Origin: Bradyrhizobium genosp. L
GTDB taxonomy: Bacteria > Pseudomonadota > Alphaproteobacteria > Rhizobiales > Xanthobacteraceae
Assembly (NCBI RefSeq): GCF_015624485.1
Contig: NZ_CP061378.1
Span: 2,604,001 to 2,668,000 of the forward strand
Direction of reading: 5' to 3'
DNA: 64,000 nucleotides
The position numbers were made by a program, and so were the translations under genes. The notes below the pieces were generated by a model, which was given only the letters and a program-made list of their open reading frames with translations, searched no databases and had not been told where the DNA came from. Positions 42,447 to 49,625 of the stretch are shown piece after piece; position 1 is the first letter of the stretch, and every line of letters starts with the position of its first letter.

Positions 42447-43957
42447 TCAGCGAACTTCGCCCGTACCAACTCGAAGCCATGGCTGCGATCCGTGACAGCC
42501 TCAGGGGCGGTGTTCGCCGGCTGATGGTGCAGGCTGCCACGGGCGCCGGCAAAACGAAGCTGGCCGCAGCAATGGTCGACTCGGCGCTGTCGAGGGGCAA
42601 TCGCATGGCGTTTGTGGTGCCTGCGATCTCGCTCGTCGATCAAACCGTGGAATCCTTCTGGGCCGAAGGCATCCGCGACGTGGGAGTTATCCAAGCTCAA
42701 CACGCCATGGAGGATTGGTCGAAGCCGATTCAGGTTTGTTCAATCCAGACGATCCAGTCTCGTGGCGTGTTCCCGCAGGCCAGCGCTGTCATCTTCGATG
42801 AGGCCCACCGATTGCACGAGGCGCACAAGCGCTGGATCGAACATCCGGAGTGGAGGAACGTTCCGATCATTGGGCTCAGTGCCACGCCTTGGGCGAGAGG
42901 GCTCGGCAAGTATTTCGATAGCCTGCTGATCGCCGCCACGACATCGGATTTGATCGCGCAGGGCTATCTATCGCCGTTCCGTGTTTTCGCAACCGGACAC
43001 CCGGATTTGTCGGGGGTGAAAACAGTTGCTGGAGACTATCACGAAGGCCAGCTCAGCGACGCCATGCAGGACGGCGAACTGACTGCGGATATCATCAAAA
43101 CATGGAAGGAAAAATGGGGCCAAGCAAAGACGCTTTGCTTCGCCGTCGACAAGGCCCACGCGCGTTCAATCCAGGAGCGGTTTGAGCATGCGGGCGTAGC
43201 ATGTGGCTACCAGGACGCGCAGACGACGTCGGATGAGCGCACCGATATCAAGCGGAAGTTTCATAACGGAGAATACCCGGTTGTCGTGAATATTCAGACG
43301 CTGACGATTGGCGTTGACTGGGACGTCCGCTGTCTGATCCTGGCTCGGCCGACCCGTAGCGCGATGCTGTTCGTCCAAATCATTGGGCGGGCTCTTCGAA
43401 CCGCCCCGGGCAAGGACTACGCCCTGATACTCGATCATTCCGACACGACGCAACGGCTTGGGTTTGTGACGGACATTCACCGCGACCGGCTCGACGACGG
43501 CTCAAGCGAAAGCAAGAAGCTGGACGCTACACAAGCCAAGAAACCGTTGCCGAAGGAATGCAAGCAGTGCGGTTGCCTCAAAGCGGCTCGTATCTGTCCT
43601 AACTGCGGAACGGAGCCGAAGCGACTCGCTAGCGGCCCGATCGAGAACGAGGGCGAGCTGATTGAGATCGCGCCCGGGCAGAGTGCACCGAAGCAGAAGC
43701 GTGGAGCCTGGAGCGAGGTAGAGCGCCAGAAGTTTTTCGCTGAAATGAAGGCGTATGCTCAAACGAAGGGGTTTAAACCAGGCTGGGCTGCAATCAAGTT
43801 CAAGGAGCGGTACAAGGAATTCCCGCCACGTTCGTTCGACCGCATTCCGCCCGCCGCTGAAGTGTCGCCCGTCGTGTCTTCATGGATCCGCTCGCGCAAT
43901 ATCGCGTTCGCAAAGAGCAAGCGTCGCGCCTCGCTGATGGTGGCCGATGCACAGTGA
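42443..43957 (+). CDS. DEAD/DEAH-box helicase with C-terminal zinc ribbon
   Basis: 504-residue superfamily 2 helicase. Motif I is VQAATGAGKTKLAAAM, motif II IFDEAHRLHEAH, motif III LSATPWARG, motif V QTLTIGVDWDVRC, motif VI QIIGRALRTAPGK. After it a Cys4 ribbon (CKQCGCLKAARICPNCG) and a DNA-binding-like tail. GTG start overlaps the DUF1376 gene. Likely the phage replicative or recombination helicase. Confidence 0.9.
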   Translation: MISELRPYQLEAMAAIRDSLRGGVRRLMVQAATGAGKTKLAAAMVDSALSRGNRMAFVVPAISLVDQTVESFWAEGIRDVGVIQAQHAMEDWSKPIQVCSIQTIQSRGVFPQASAVIFDEAHRLHEAHKRWIEHPEWRNVPIIGLSATPWARGLGKYFDSLLIAATTSDLIAQGYLSPFRVFATGHPDLSGVKTVAGDYHEGQLSDAMQDGELTADIIKTWKEKWGQAKTLCFAVDKAHARSIQERFEHAGVACGYQDAQTTSDERTDIKRKFHNGEYPVVVNIQTLTIGVDWDVRCLILARPTRSAMLFVQIIGRALRTAPGKDYALILDHSDTTQRLGFVTDIHRDRLDDGSSESKKLDATQAKKPLPKECKQCGCLKAARICPNCGTEPKRLASGPIENEGELIEIAPGQSAPKQKRGAWSEVERQKFFAEMKAYAQTKGFKPGWAAIKFKERYKEFPPRSFDRIPPAAEVSPVVSSWIRSRNIAFAKSKRRASLMVADAQ

Positions 43958-44876
43958 CATTCAGCAACGCGCGCACGGGCGCTGGTATGGCATTCTGTGC
44001 GCCCTCGGCGTGGAATCGAACTATCTGCGCAACAAGCACGGGCCGTGCCCTCGGTGTGGCGGCAAGGATCGCTATCGGTGGGACAACAAGGACGGGAAGG
44101 GAACGTTCTTCTGCAACGAGTGTGGTGCTGGAGACGGGTTCGAGCTGTTGAAGCTGGTGAAGGGCTGGGGATTCCGAGAGGCAGCCGAGCATGTCGAATC
44201 CGTGGTCGGGAAGGCCACGCTCGAGGCACCGCGTCGGGTATCCACGCAAGAGGAGCTGCGCGCCGCTATGCGCAAGAGGTGGGGCGAGTGCGGGCCGGTT
44301 GTCGAGGGGAGTCCAGTCCATAAATACCTGCGTCGCCGGACTGGAGTGGATTCTGCTCCGTCAATTCTTCGTTCAGCGCCGGATCGTCCTGCGATGGTGG
44401 CGCTCATGCAGGCTCCGGACGGTCGTGCGGCCATGGTCCACACCACATTCCTCACGGAGGACGGGCGCAAGGCACCCATGGATAATTGCCGGTTGATGAT
44501 GCCGGGCACGATCGCGGAGGGGGCTGCGGTTCGATTAGCGGGCCATGGAGACGTTCTCGGCATTGCCGAGGGCATTGAGACGGCTCTTTCCGCAACGGCC
44601 CTTACGGGCTTTCCGTGCTGGGCTGCATTGAATGAGGTGCTTCTTCAAAAATGGATCGCACCTCAGGAAGTCCGTCAGGTGATCGTGTTCGGCGACAATG
44701 ACTCGAATTACGTCGGTCAATCGGCGGCCTATATGTTGGCAAGGAAGTTAATCCGACAAAAGAACGCCCCTGCCGTAGACGTGCGCATACCCGAGACTAT
44801 CGGCCATGACTGGAATGACGAGCTGCGAGCATCACAATATCGGAGGGCCGGCAATGCCTCGGCTGACTGCCAATGA
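43947..44876 (+). CDS. Primase-like protein with zinc finger and Toprim domain
   Basis: 309 residues. An N-terminal zinc-binding domain (HGPCPRCGGKDRYRWDNKDG, TFFCNECGAGDGF) is followed by a Toprim domain (VLGIAEGIETALSATALTG, VIVFGDNDSNYVGQSAA). The set matches phage primases of the DnaG-like or DUF7146 group, but there is no helicase domain in the same chain; the upstream gene supplies one. Overlaps that gene by 11 bp. Confidence 0.88.
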   Translation: MHSDIQQRAHGRWYGILCALGVESNYLRNKHGPCPRCGGKDRYRWDNKDGKGTFFCNECGAGDGFELLKLVKGWGFREAAEHVESVVGKATLEAPRRVSTQEELRAAMRKRWGECGPVVEGSPVHKYLRRRTGVDSAPSILRSAPDRPAMVALMQAPDGRAAMVHTTFLTEDGRKAPMDNCRLMMPGTIAEGAAVRLAGHGDVLGIAEGIETALSATALTGFPCWAALNEVLLQKWIAPQEVRQVIVFGDNDSNYVGQSAAYMLARKLIRQKNAPAVDVRIPETIGHDWNDELRASQYRRAGNASADCQ

Positions 44877-45159
44877 TCGGATCGATCGAATGACTGTTGT
44901 TGTCCGAACTCCATATGCGAGAAAAGGCGAGACCGTCACTTGCGAGGCGGGCCATCCGATTTGCGATTTTGTCGAAACGGTTTACGTGGGCGAAATTCAG
45001 GATGTTGATGGTGAGATCGGGAATTGGCGACAAGAAAAGGTGGTGCGTGGCACAATCCCAATTCCCGGATGCGCAATCTGCGGTGCGGCGTTTACTGACG
45101 GGATTATCTTTCACATTGGGAATGAATGGCGCGATCCACTTGGAAGACGCGATCAATGA
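44854..45159 (+). CDS. Small Cys-containing phage protein
   Basis: 101 residues from the ATG after GGAGGGCC; an ATG at 44890 is the alternative. Cys pairs in VTCEAGHPICDFVETVYVGE and IPGCAICGAAFTDG suggest zinc binding. Overlaps the primase end by 23 bp. Unknown function. Confidence 0.6.
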   Translation: MPRLTANDRIDRMTVVVRTPYARKGETVTCEAGHPICDFVETVYVGEIQDVDGEIGNWRQEKVVRGTIPIPGCAICGAAFTDGIIFHIGNEWRDPLGRRDQ

Positions 45160-45800
45160 TCGGATCAATTGAAATGACCGCGACCAAGCCCCGCCGGGCT
45201 GCTCCTCCTCCGACTGCACGTCCGAAAATGGAAGACGTGACCGTCGCCAGCCCAACCGTACCCGGAGCCGTCGAGCGCGTTCAGAAAATCATGGACCCGC
45301 TCTCGACCATGTTCAAGCGGAAGCAGATTTCCGAGCGCGCCTACCTGGCAGGGGATCACTACCGATTGTCCTACGAGAGGCTTCACGGAGCCTCAGGAGG
45401 CGCCATGGACTTCGAGCGCGCAAGAGGAGGGGGATTGCCGGGAAGCCCACCAGCGCCCGCCTATCTCATTGCTAGCGAGGTTGTGAGCCAGGTGCGCCGT
45501 TGCCTGTATCCCCAGGACTTCGCGATCGTCTACCGCATTTGCGTTCTCGGAATGACGTTGCGGGAGGCGGGAGAGAACTTGCTGCGTACTTCGCCGAGCC
45601 GGCAGCAGGAAGAGGATTGCGGCCGGCGTCTTCGGGAGGGACTCGGTCAAATGGCGGACTGGTGGTTTCCGGAGCGGCACGGCACTGGCTCTCGCATGCG
45701 CTCGCATGTGGAGGAGAGGGCGACGTCGACCGATGCGAGCTTGGTGCCGAAGCGGGGCGGCGTCGTGCATGCAACGCGAGATCGCGTGTTTAGGAGTTAG
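45156..45800 (+). CDS. Possible late regulator, last large gene of the early operon
   Basis: 214 residues from the ATG at 45156 (ATGA overlap) or 45174. Middle helical part: MFKRKQISERAYLAGDHYRL, IASEVVSQVRRCLYPQDFAI, YRICVLGMTLREAGENL, the last with an HTH flavour. Position before the micro-genes and structural genes suggests a late-transcription activator or antiterminator. That is inference from context only. Confidence 0.55.
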   Translation: MIGSIEMTATKPRRAAPPPTARPKMEDVTVASPTVPGAVERVQKIMDPLSTMFKRKQISERAYLAGDHYRLSYERLHGASGGAMDFERARGGGLPGSPPAPAYLIASEVVSQVRRCLYPQDFAIVYRICVLGMTLREAGENLLRTSPSRQQEEDCGRRLREGLGQMADWWFPERHGTGSRMRSHVEERATSTDASLVPKRGGVVHATRDRVFRS

Positions 45801-45806
45801 GGCGAT

Positions 45807-45926
45807 ATGAGGAAACCGTCTTCCAAGCAGTTCTTTCTGTTTGAGTGCGCGATCGTTGCGGCGGTTTGGATTATTCTTGGTTGTTGCAACGGCAGGCCGC
45901 TTGGGCATCTTCTGTTTTCTTCCTAA
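45807..45926 (+). CDS. Possible 39-residue membrane or lipoprotein-like peptide
   Basis: Starts MRKPSSKQFFLFECAIVAAV and continues WIILGCCNGRPLG; a hydrophobic helix ending in an LGC lipobox-like motif. Weak ribosome-binding site (GGAG 12 bases away). Function unknown. Confidence 0.4.
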   Translation: MRKPSSKQFFLFECAIVAAVWIILGCCNGRPLGHLLFSS

Positions 45927-45937
45927 AGATATCAGCG

Positions 45938-46021
45938 GTGAACATCTTTGTTGCGATCTGCAACTTGATTGGTGCCCTCGTCGGCATCGAGACGGGATAT
46001 TATCCGTGGAGGGCAGAATGA
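45938..46021 (+). CDS. Possible 27-residue membrane peptide
   Basis: GTG start; MNIFVAICNLIGALVGIETG then YYPWRAE. Stop overlaps the next ATG (ATGA). Confidence 0.4.
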   Translation: MNIFVAICNLIGALVGIETGYYPWRAE

Positions 46022-46125
46022 CGGCCATTGAAGTGGAAGATGAACCGACCGATGCGCGAGCGCGGAACGATGGTGCTCGCTTGGCGGATCAAGAGGGTTG
46101 GCGCGCTGCGGGAAGCGCGAGATGA
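46018..46125 (+). CDS. 35-residue phage micro-gene
   Basis: MTAIEVEDEPTDARARNDGA and on; acidic, soluble. ATGA overlaps on both sides are its only support. Confidence 0.4.
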   Translation: MTAIEVEDEPTDARARNDGARLADQEGWRAAGSAR

Positions 46126-46265
46126 GCGAGGACAACCCATCGCATGCCTTGATGCTGGCGCGGCGAATTGCGCACGCTTGGCATGGCGGCTTTATCACCG
46201 ACTGGCGATGGATATTTAGCCCGTGGTTAGACCGCCTGACCCAACATTCGGAGCCCACCCCATGA
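46122..46265 (+). CDS. 47-residue phage micro-gene
   Basis: MSEDNPSHALMLARRIAHAW then a Trp-rich segment (ITDWRWIFSPWLDRL). ATGA overlaps at both ends. Unknown function. Confidence 0.45.
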   Translation: MSEDNPSHALMLARRIAHAWHGGFITDWRWIFSPWLDRLTQHSEPTP

Positions 46266-46414
46266 CCGACACCCCGCTTTACCGCGTCTACATCTGGAAC
46301 AACCAGGGCGACGTGGTGGCGCACTTCCGCGGTCTGACGACTGAACAGGTCGATGAAATCAAGGGCCGATACGAGGATGAGACGTGGCTCGATGTGGTGT
46401 TGGAGGAGCAATGA
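46262..46414 (+). CDS. Small phage protein (50 residues)
   Basis: MTDTPLYRVYIWNNQGDVVA, then TEQVDEIKGRYEDETWLDVV. A single alpha/beta unit; ATGA overlaps at both ends. Unknown function. Confidence 0.5.
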   Translation: MTDTPLYRVYIWNNQGDVVAHFRGLTTEQVDEIKGRYEDETWLDVVLEEQ

Positions 46415-47043
46415 CGATGTGGTTTGAACTCAGGGGCGACAAGCGACTGGGGCAGTGCGCAACCGCACACTGCGGCGGTCAACCGACGTGGCGACTTGAG
46501 GCTGATGGCGTCGGGTCCGACTATTGCTCGGGCTGCAAAGAGCGCCTGACCCGGTCCCTCGGTGAGCGGCCCAGAGAGCCGGAGGGGGAGCGCCAAAAGC
46601 TAGATGTGATTGGCTTTTCGGGCTCGATCAATGACAGCCGTGACGTGATCGTCCGCTTTCGACGCAACGTCACGATCCAAGATCGCGCTGATTTGCTTGA
46701 CGCAATCAATGCCGCCGCCCATCCCCGCCCGGCCGAGCAGCCACTGAGGGAGGCGCTGAAGAAGATCACCGTCTTCAAGGTCGAAGATGATGACGACACA
46801 TACATCCGTATTTGTGGCGTCACTCTCATGCCGATCAAGTCAGGCCGGCCCGCCGAACGCGCACTCCTGAAATTTGATGCACTCCAGCGCGCCGCCCTCC
46901 AGCCTGCGCAGTCGGGAGAAGGCCAAGGGCCGGTCGAAGAAGTCCTGACAATCCGCACAGCGTCCGAGATCGAGCACGAGCGCTTGGCACGCAAGCGCGC
47001 CCAGCTCGCCGGAGGCGCAGAACTTGACAAACCCCCGGGATAA
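46411..47043 (+). CDS. Phage hypothetical protein with N-terminal zinc finger
   Basis: 210 residues from MTMWFELRGDKRLGQCATAH. A treble-clef-like Cys/His set (CATAHCGGQPTW, DYCSGCKERL) is followed by an alpha/beta region and a charged helical C-terminus (EIEHERLARKRAQLAGGA). Last gene before a terminator. Unknown function. Confidence 0.6.
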   Translation: MTMWFELRGDKRLGQCATAHCGGQPTWRLEADGVGSDYCSGCKERLTRSLGERPREPEGERQKLDVIGFSGSINDSRDVIVRFRRNVTIQDRADLLDAINAAAHPRPAEQPLREALKKITVFKVEDDDDTYIRICGVTLMPIKSGRPAERALLKFDALQRAALQPAQSGEGQGPVEEVLTIRTASEIEHERLARKRAQLAGGAELDKPPG

Positions 47044-47074
47044 GTGTATTCCGGTACTCAGCATCCACAATCGC

Positions 47075-47109
47075 GCCCGCCAAGCATTCGCTTCGGCGGG
47101 CAAATTTTT
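47075..47109 (+). terminator. Rho-independent terminator, end of early operon
   Basis: Stem GCCCGCC-AAGC / GCTT-C-GGCGGGC with loop ATTC, followed by AAATTTTT. It lies 32 bp after the stop of the upstream gene and splits the right arm into an early and a late part. A second weak hairpin (GCTGAGC..GCTCAGT) follows. Nothing else was seen in 47.11-47.25 kb. Confidence 0.75.
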
Positions 47110-47246
47110 GCCCCGCTGAGCCCGTGCTCAGTCCGGACGCGGCAATGGGGCAACCAATCGGGCGGCTCAGCCACCGCAGGGCTGCATCACACCTCAAGTG
47201 CCGATTACGTGCACAGAGCCTTCGACCGCGAGTCCGCCCGATACAA

Positions 47247-47354
47247 ATGCAAGAGCACATAGCCCAAGCCCAATTGCTGATCGGAATTGCAATTGCGGCA
47301 TTGGTGGTGATTGCGCTCATTCCTGAGAAGGGAAGCCGGCCATGGGAGAGATGA
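47247..47354 (+). CDS. 35-residue membrane peptide
   Basis: MQEHIAQAQLLIGIAIAALV then VIALIPEKGSRPWER: one transmembrane helix with a basic tail. Overlaps the next gene by 13 bp. The start has no clear ribosome-binding site. Confidence 0.45.
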   Translation: MQEHIAQAQLLIGIAIAALVVIALIPEKGSRPWER

Positions 47355-47572
47355 GGGGCGCCGAGATTATTCAATTCGTGCCGCGCTCGAATCCTCGGAG
47401 GACTTACAACGATGCCGTTCTCGCACGGATTGTTGGTGTCCCGGCCAATGCTGAGCCGAATGCGCCCGCGCTCAGCGGACAGGGCGACCCGAATATCTAT
47501 GATACCGCGCCTTGCGAATTGCCCAGCGTCTGGCCGGATTTCTATCACGCCAGCGATAAGGACCCGGCGTGA
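47342..47572 (+). CDS. Small phage protein
   Basis: 76 residues, MGEMRGAEIIQFVPRSNPRR, C-terminal half Pro-rich and acidic. GTGA coupling to the next gene. Unknown function. Confidence 0.5.
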   Translation: MGEMRGAEIIQFVPRSNPRRTYNDAVLARIVGVPANAEPNAPALSGQGDPNIYDTAPCELPSVWPDFYHASDKDPA

Positions 47573-47760
47573 GCAAGTGGTTCGATCCCGAGGCCAAGCC
47601 TATTGCTCACGTGTCGCCCTACAAGCGTATTGATATCAGCAATCCCAGTCGCAAGCCGGTTATCACTCGCCATGAGCATGAGCAAATCGGTGGGAGAGAG
47701 CCCGATCCTGCGGTCTACGTCTTCAATCCGTATGTTGACGGTTGGGTGCTGAAGGCGTGA
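47569..47760 (+). CDS. Small phage protein
   Basis: 63 residues from a GTG: MSKWFDPEAKPIAHVSPYKR, then a C-terminal AVYVFNPYVDGWVLKA. Couples by GTGA to the glycosyltransferase gene. Unknown function. Confidence 0.5.
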   Translation: MSKWFDPEAKPIAHVSPYKRIDISNPSRKPVITRHEHEQIGGREPDPAVYVFNPYVDGWVLKA

Positions 47761-48458
47761 CGAAACTCTTTATTGCACTTCCGGCATTCGGTCAGCAGTG
47801 CAATTCCCAAACCACGGCGAGCCTTGTCGCGCTCGTGGAGCAATTGGCCCGGCGCGACATCTCAATTGGCTTTAGCGCGATCTCATTTCCCGATATCGCC
47901 GATCTCCGCAACGTTCTAACGACTGTCTTCCACGACTGCCTCGACGCCACGCATATGCTGATGGTCGATGCCGACATGCAATTCGAGCCAGCATTGGTGC
48001 TCGATATGCTGGACGCGGATAAGCCGTTGGTGGGCTGTATTTATCCCAAGAAACGCGTTCCGATTTCCTGGGTGGGAAGTGCTCTCAACCCGCCGGCTGA
48101 ACCAGAAGGAAATTTGCTCGAGCTGGAAGGCATCGGCTGCGGCGTTACACTAATCCGCCGCGATTGCATAGAGAACATGATCGCGTCGGGCAATGTTGAG
48201 ATTGAGGACGACCCGATCGGCGTTGCCGCCGACATGGTCAAGGCCCATGGCGCAACAAGAATGATCAGGGCATTCGATCTGGTCAGGGATGGCAATCGGC
48301 GACTGAGCGAGGACTTCAGCTTTTGTTGCCGGCATCGCAAGTCCGGGGGCAAGGTGTGGGCTGTGATCAATCACACCCTAGTTCATTTGGGCTTATATCA
48401 GTACGCCGGCCGCTACGATCAGCTTTACAATAGGCCGTCCAGTGAACATGCGGCTTAG
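47757..48458 (+). CDS. Phage GT-A fold glycosyltransferase
   Basis: 233 residues from a GTG (GTGA overlap). The N-terminal half is a GT-A nucleotide-sugar fold with the DxD motif in ATHMLMVDADMQFEPALVLD, followed by GCIYPKKRVPISWVG and the acceptor-side LSEDFSFCCRHRKSGGKVW. Phage enzymes of this kind modify host surface glycans or virion components. It is placed in the late region just before the terminase genes. Confidence 0.78.
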   Translation: MTKLFIALPAFGQQCNSQTTASLVALVEQLARRDISIGFSAISFPDIADLRNVLTTVFHDCLDATHMLMVDADMQFEPALVLDMLDADKPLVGCIYPKKRVPISWVGSALNPPAEPEGNLLELEGIGCGVTLIRRDCIENMIASGNVEIEDDPIGVAADMVKAHGATRMIRAFDLVRDGNRRLSEDFSFCCRHRKSGGKVWAVINHTLVHLGLYQYAGRYDQLYNRPSSEHAA

Positions 48459-48762
48459 AGAACTGGCCAAATCGGCAGAGCTGCAGTCCCATCTCGATCG
48501 TTCAATAGTGGATCTGGCGCCGCCACCTCTTCCGGGGAACAAAATGACGACAGTATCCAGCTTGGCTGCCAAAGTAGCCGCCGATCGTAAGGCGCGAGAG
48601 GCCAAGGTTGCGGCCATCGCTACCCGTCGAGAAGCACTGAGCGCAAAGGCAGACGCCGTGCTCGCCCAGCATGAATCCGCAATGGCGGCGGAAGAGGCCG
48701 AGCTACAGGAACTCGAGGCGTCACTCAATCCGGACTTGGGGCACAACGGAGGACCGGCGTGA
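48448..48762 (+). CDS. Coiled-coil phage protein ending in a GHNGGP motif
   Basis: 104 residues from the ATG of MRLRELAKSAELQ; a GTG six bases upstream is possible. A long Ala/Glu-rich coiled coil (LAAKVAADRKAREAKVAAIA) precedes the tail NPDLGHNGGPA. The same GHNGGP motif occurs in the portal protein. Possibly a virion assembly factor; function unknown. Confidence 0.6.
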   Translation: MRLRELAKSAELQSHLDRSIVDLAPPPLPGNKMTTVSSLAAKVAADRKAREAKVAAIATRREALSAKADAVLAQHESAMAAEEAELQELEASLNPDLGHNGGPA

Positions 48763-48980
48763 ACAATCTAGAGAAGGCCAAGGCTGAATGCCTTCAGCAG
48801 CGCGACATGCCGGAGGGTTACAAGATCGAGCCTGACTATAAGACATGGAACCTGATGGTGTACGGGCCGACGCAGGCATTCTGTATCACGTCCAAAGCAA
48901 TTCAAGAGCGCCTACATCTCACACAGTTCGGCCCGGCGTTCGATGCACTTGTTGTGGCTGAGCAGAGACCTTCCGTCTGA
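48759..48980 (+). CDS. Small phage protein
   Basis: 73 residues from a GTG (GTGA overlap). MNNLEKAKAECLQQRDMPEG, then PDYKTWNLMVYGPTQAFCIT. Unknown function. Confidence 0.5.
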   Translation: MNNLEKAKAECLQQRDMPEGYKIEPDYKTWNLMVYGPTQAFCITSKAIQERLHLTQFGPAFDALVVAEQRPSV

Positions 48981-49219
48981 TGGCGGAGATGTCCATTCGT
49001 TACAGGGATCAAGACGGTTGGAAGTCGCGCGCTCCGACACCAGAAGAACGAGGCGAGCACGAAGACAGGCAGGCAGATAATCGCGCCAGGTTCGCCAACT
49101 TCGCACCTAGGGTGATCTATCAGCGCGGCACTAAGCGCATCGTGCAGATGACGCCGGTCGTGTGGGACGCGGAAAGTGGTTGGTGGATTCGGGGCGATGG
49201 CGATGCCGGTCAAACGTAA
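48980..49219 (+). CDS. Small phage protein
   Basis: 79 residues; TGATG overlap with the previous gene. Charged N-terminal half (APTPEERGEHEDRQADNRAR) and a beta-like second half (VWDAESGWWIRGDGD). Unknown function. Confidence 0.5.
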   Translation: MAEMSIRYRDQDGWKSRAPTPEERGEHEDRQADNRARFANFAPRVIYQRGTKRIVQMTPVVWDAESGWWIRGDGDAGQT

Positions 49220-49625
49220 GCCCCAGAGCGATCCTCCTGAAGCTACAGGAAGCAAACAGGGCAATACCCAGTTCAAGCCCGGCCAATCCGGCAATCCTCT
49301 TGGCCGGCCGAAAGGCAGCCGCAACAAACTTGGCGAGGCCTTCATTGAAGCCATGCACGAGGATTTCCAAACGCATGGCAAGACGGTCATCGAAACCGTG
49401 CGCTCCGAGAAGCCAGATCAATACCTCAAGGTCATTGCGTCGATCCTTCCGAAGGAACTGCACGTCAAGGACGCGACCTTGGACGACATGAGCGATAATG
49501 AGCTTGTTGAACTCCTCGCTGCCGTTCGATCCCTTACTGCTTCCAACGGTGGAAAGGCGGCTGGCCGCAGAGGTCGCAAAGAGGAAGGCGAAGAAGGAGC
49601 AGGGACGGCGCGGCGGACTCATTAG
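49197..49625 (+). CDS. DUF5681 protein, probable small terminase subunit
   Basis: 142 residues from MAMPVKRKP; an ATG six bases later is equally possible. The signature FKPGQSGNPLGRPKGSRNKL is the DUF5681 motif, usually found just before large terminase genes, as here. A basic C-terminus (AAGRRGRKEEGEEGAG) follows. The last 128 bp overlap the start of the large terminase frame. Role in DNA recognition for packaging is inferred from position. Confidence 0.75.
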   Translation: MAMPVKRKPQSDPPEATGSKQGNTQFKPGQSGNPLGRPKGSRNKLGEAFIEAMHEDFQTHGKTVIETVRSEKPDQYLKVIASILPKELHVKDATLDDMSDNELVELLAAVRSLTASNGGKAAGRRGRKEEGEEGAGTARRTH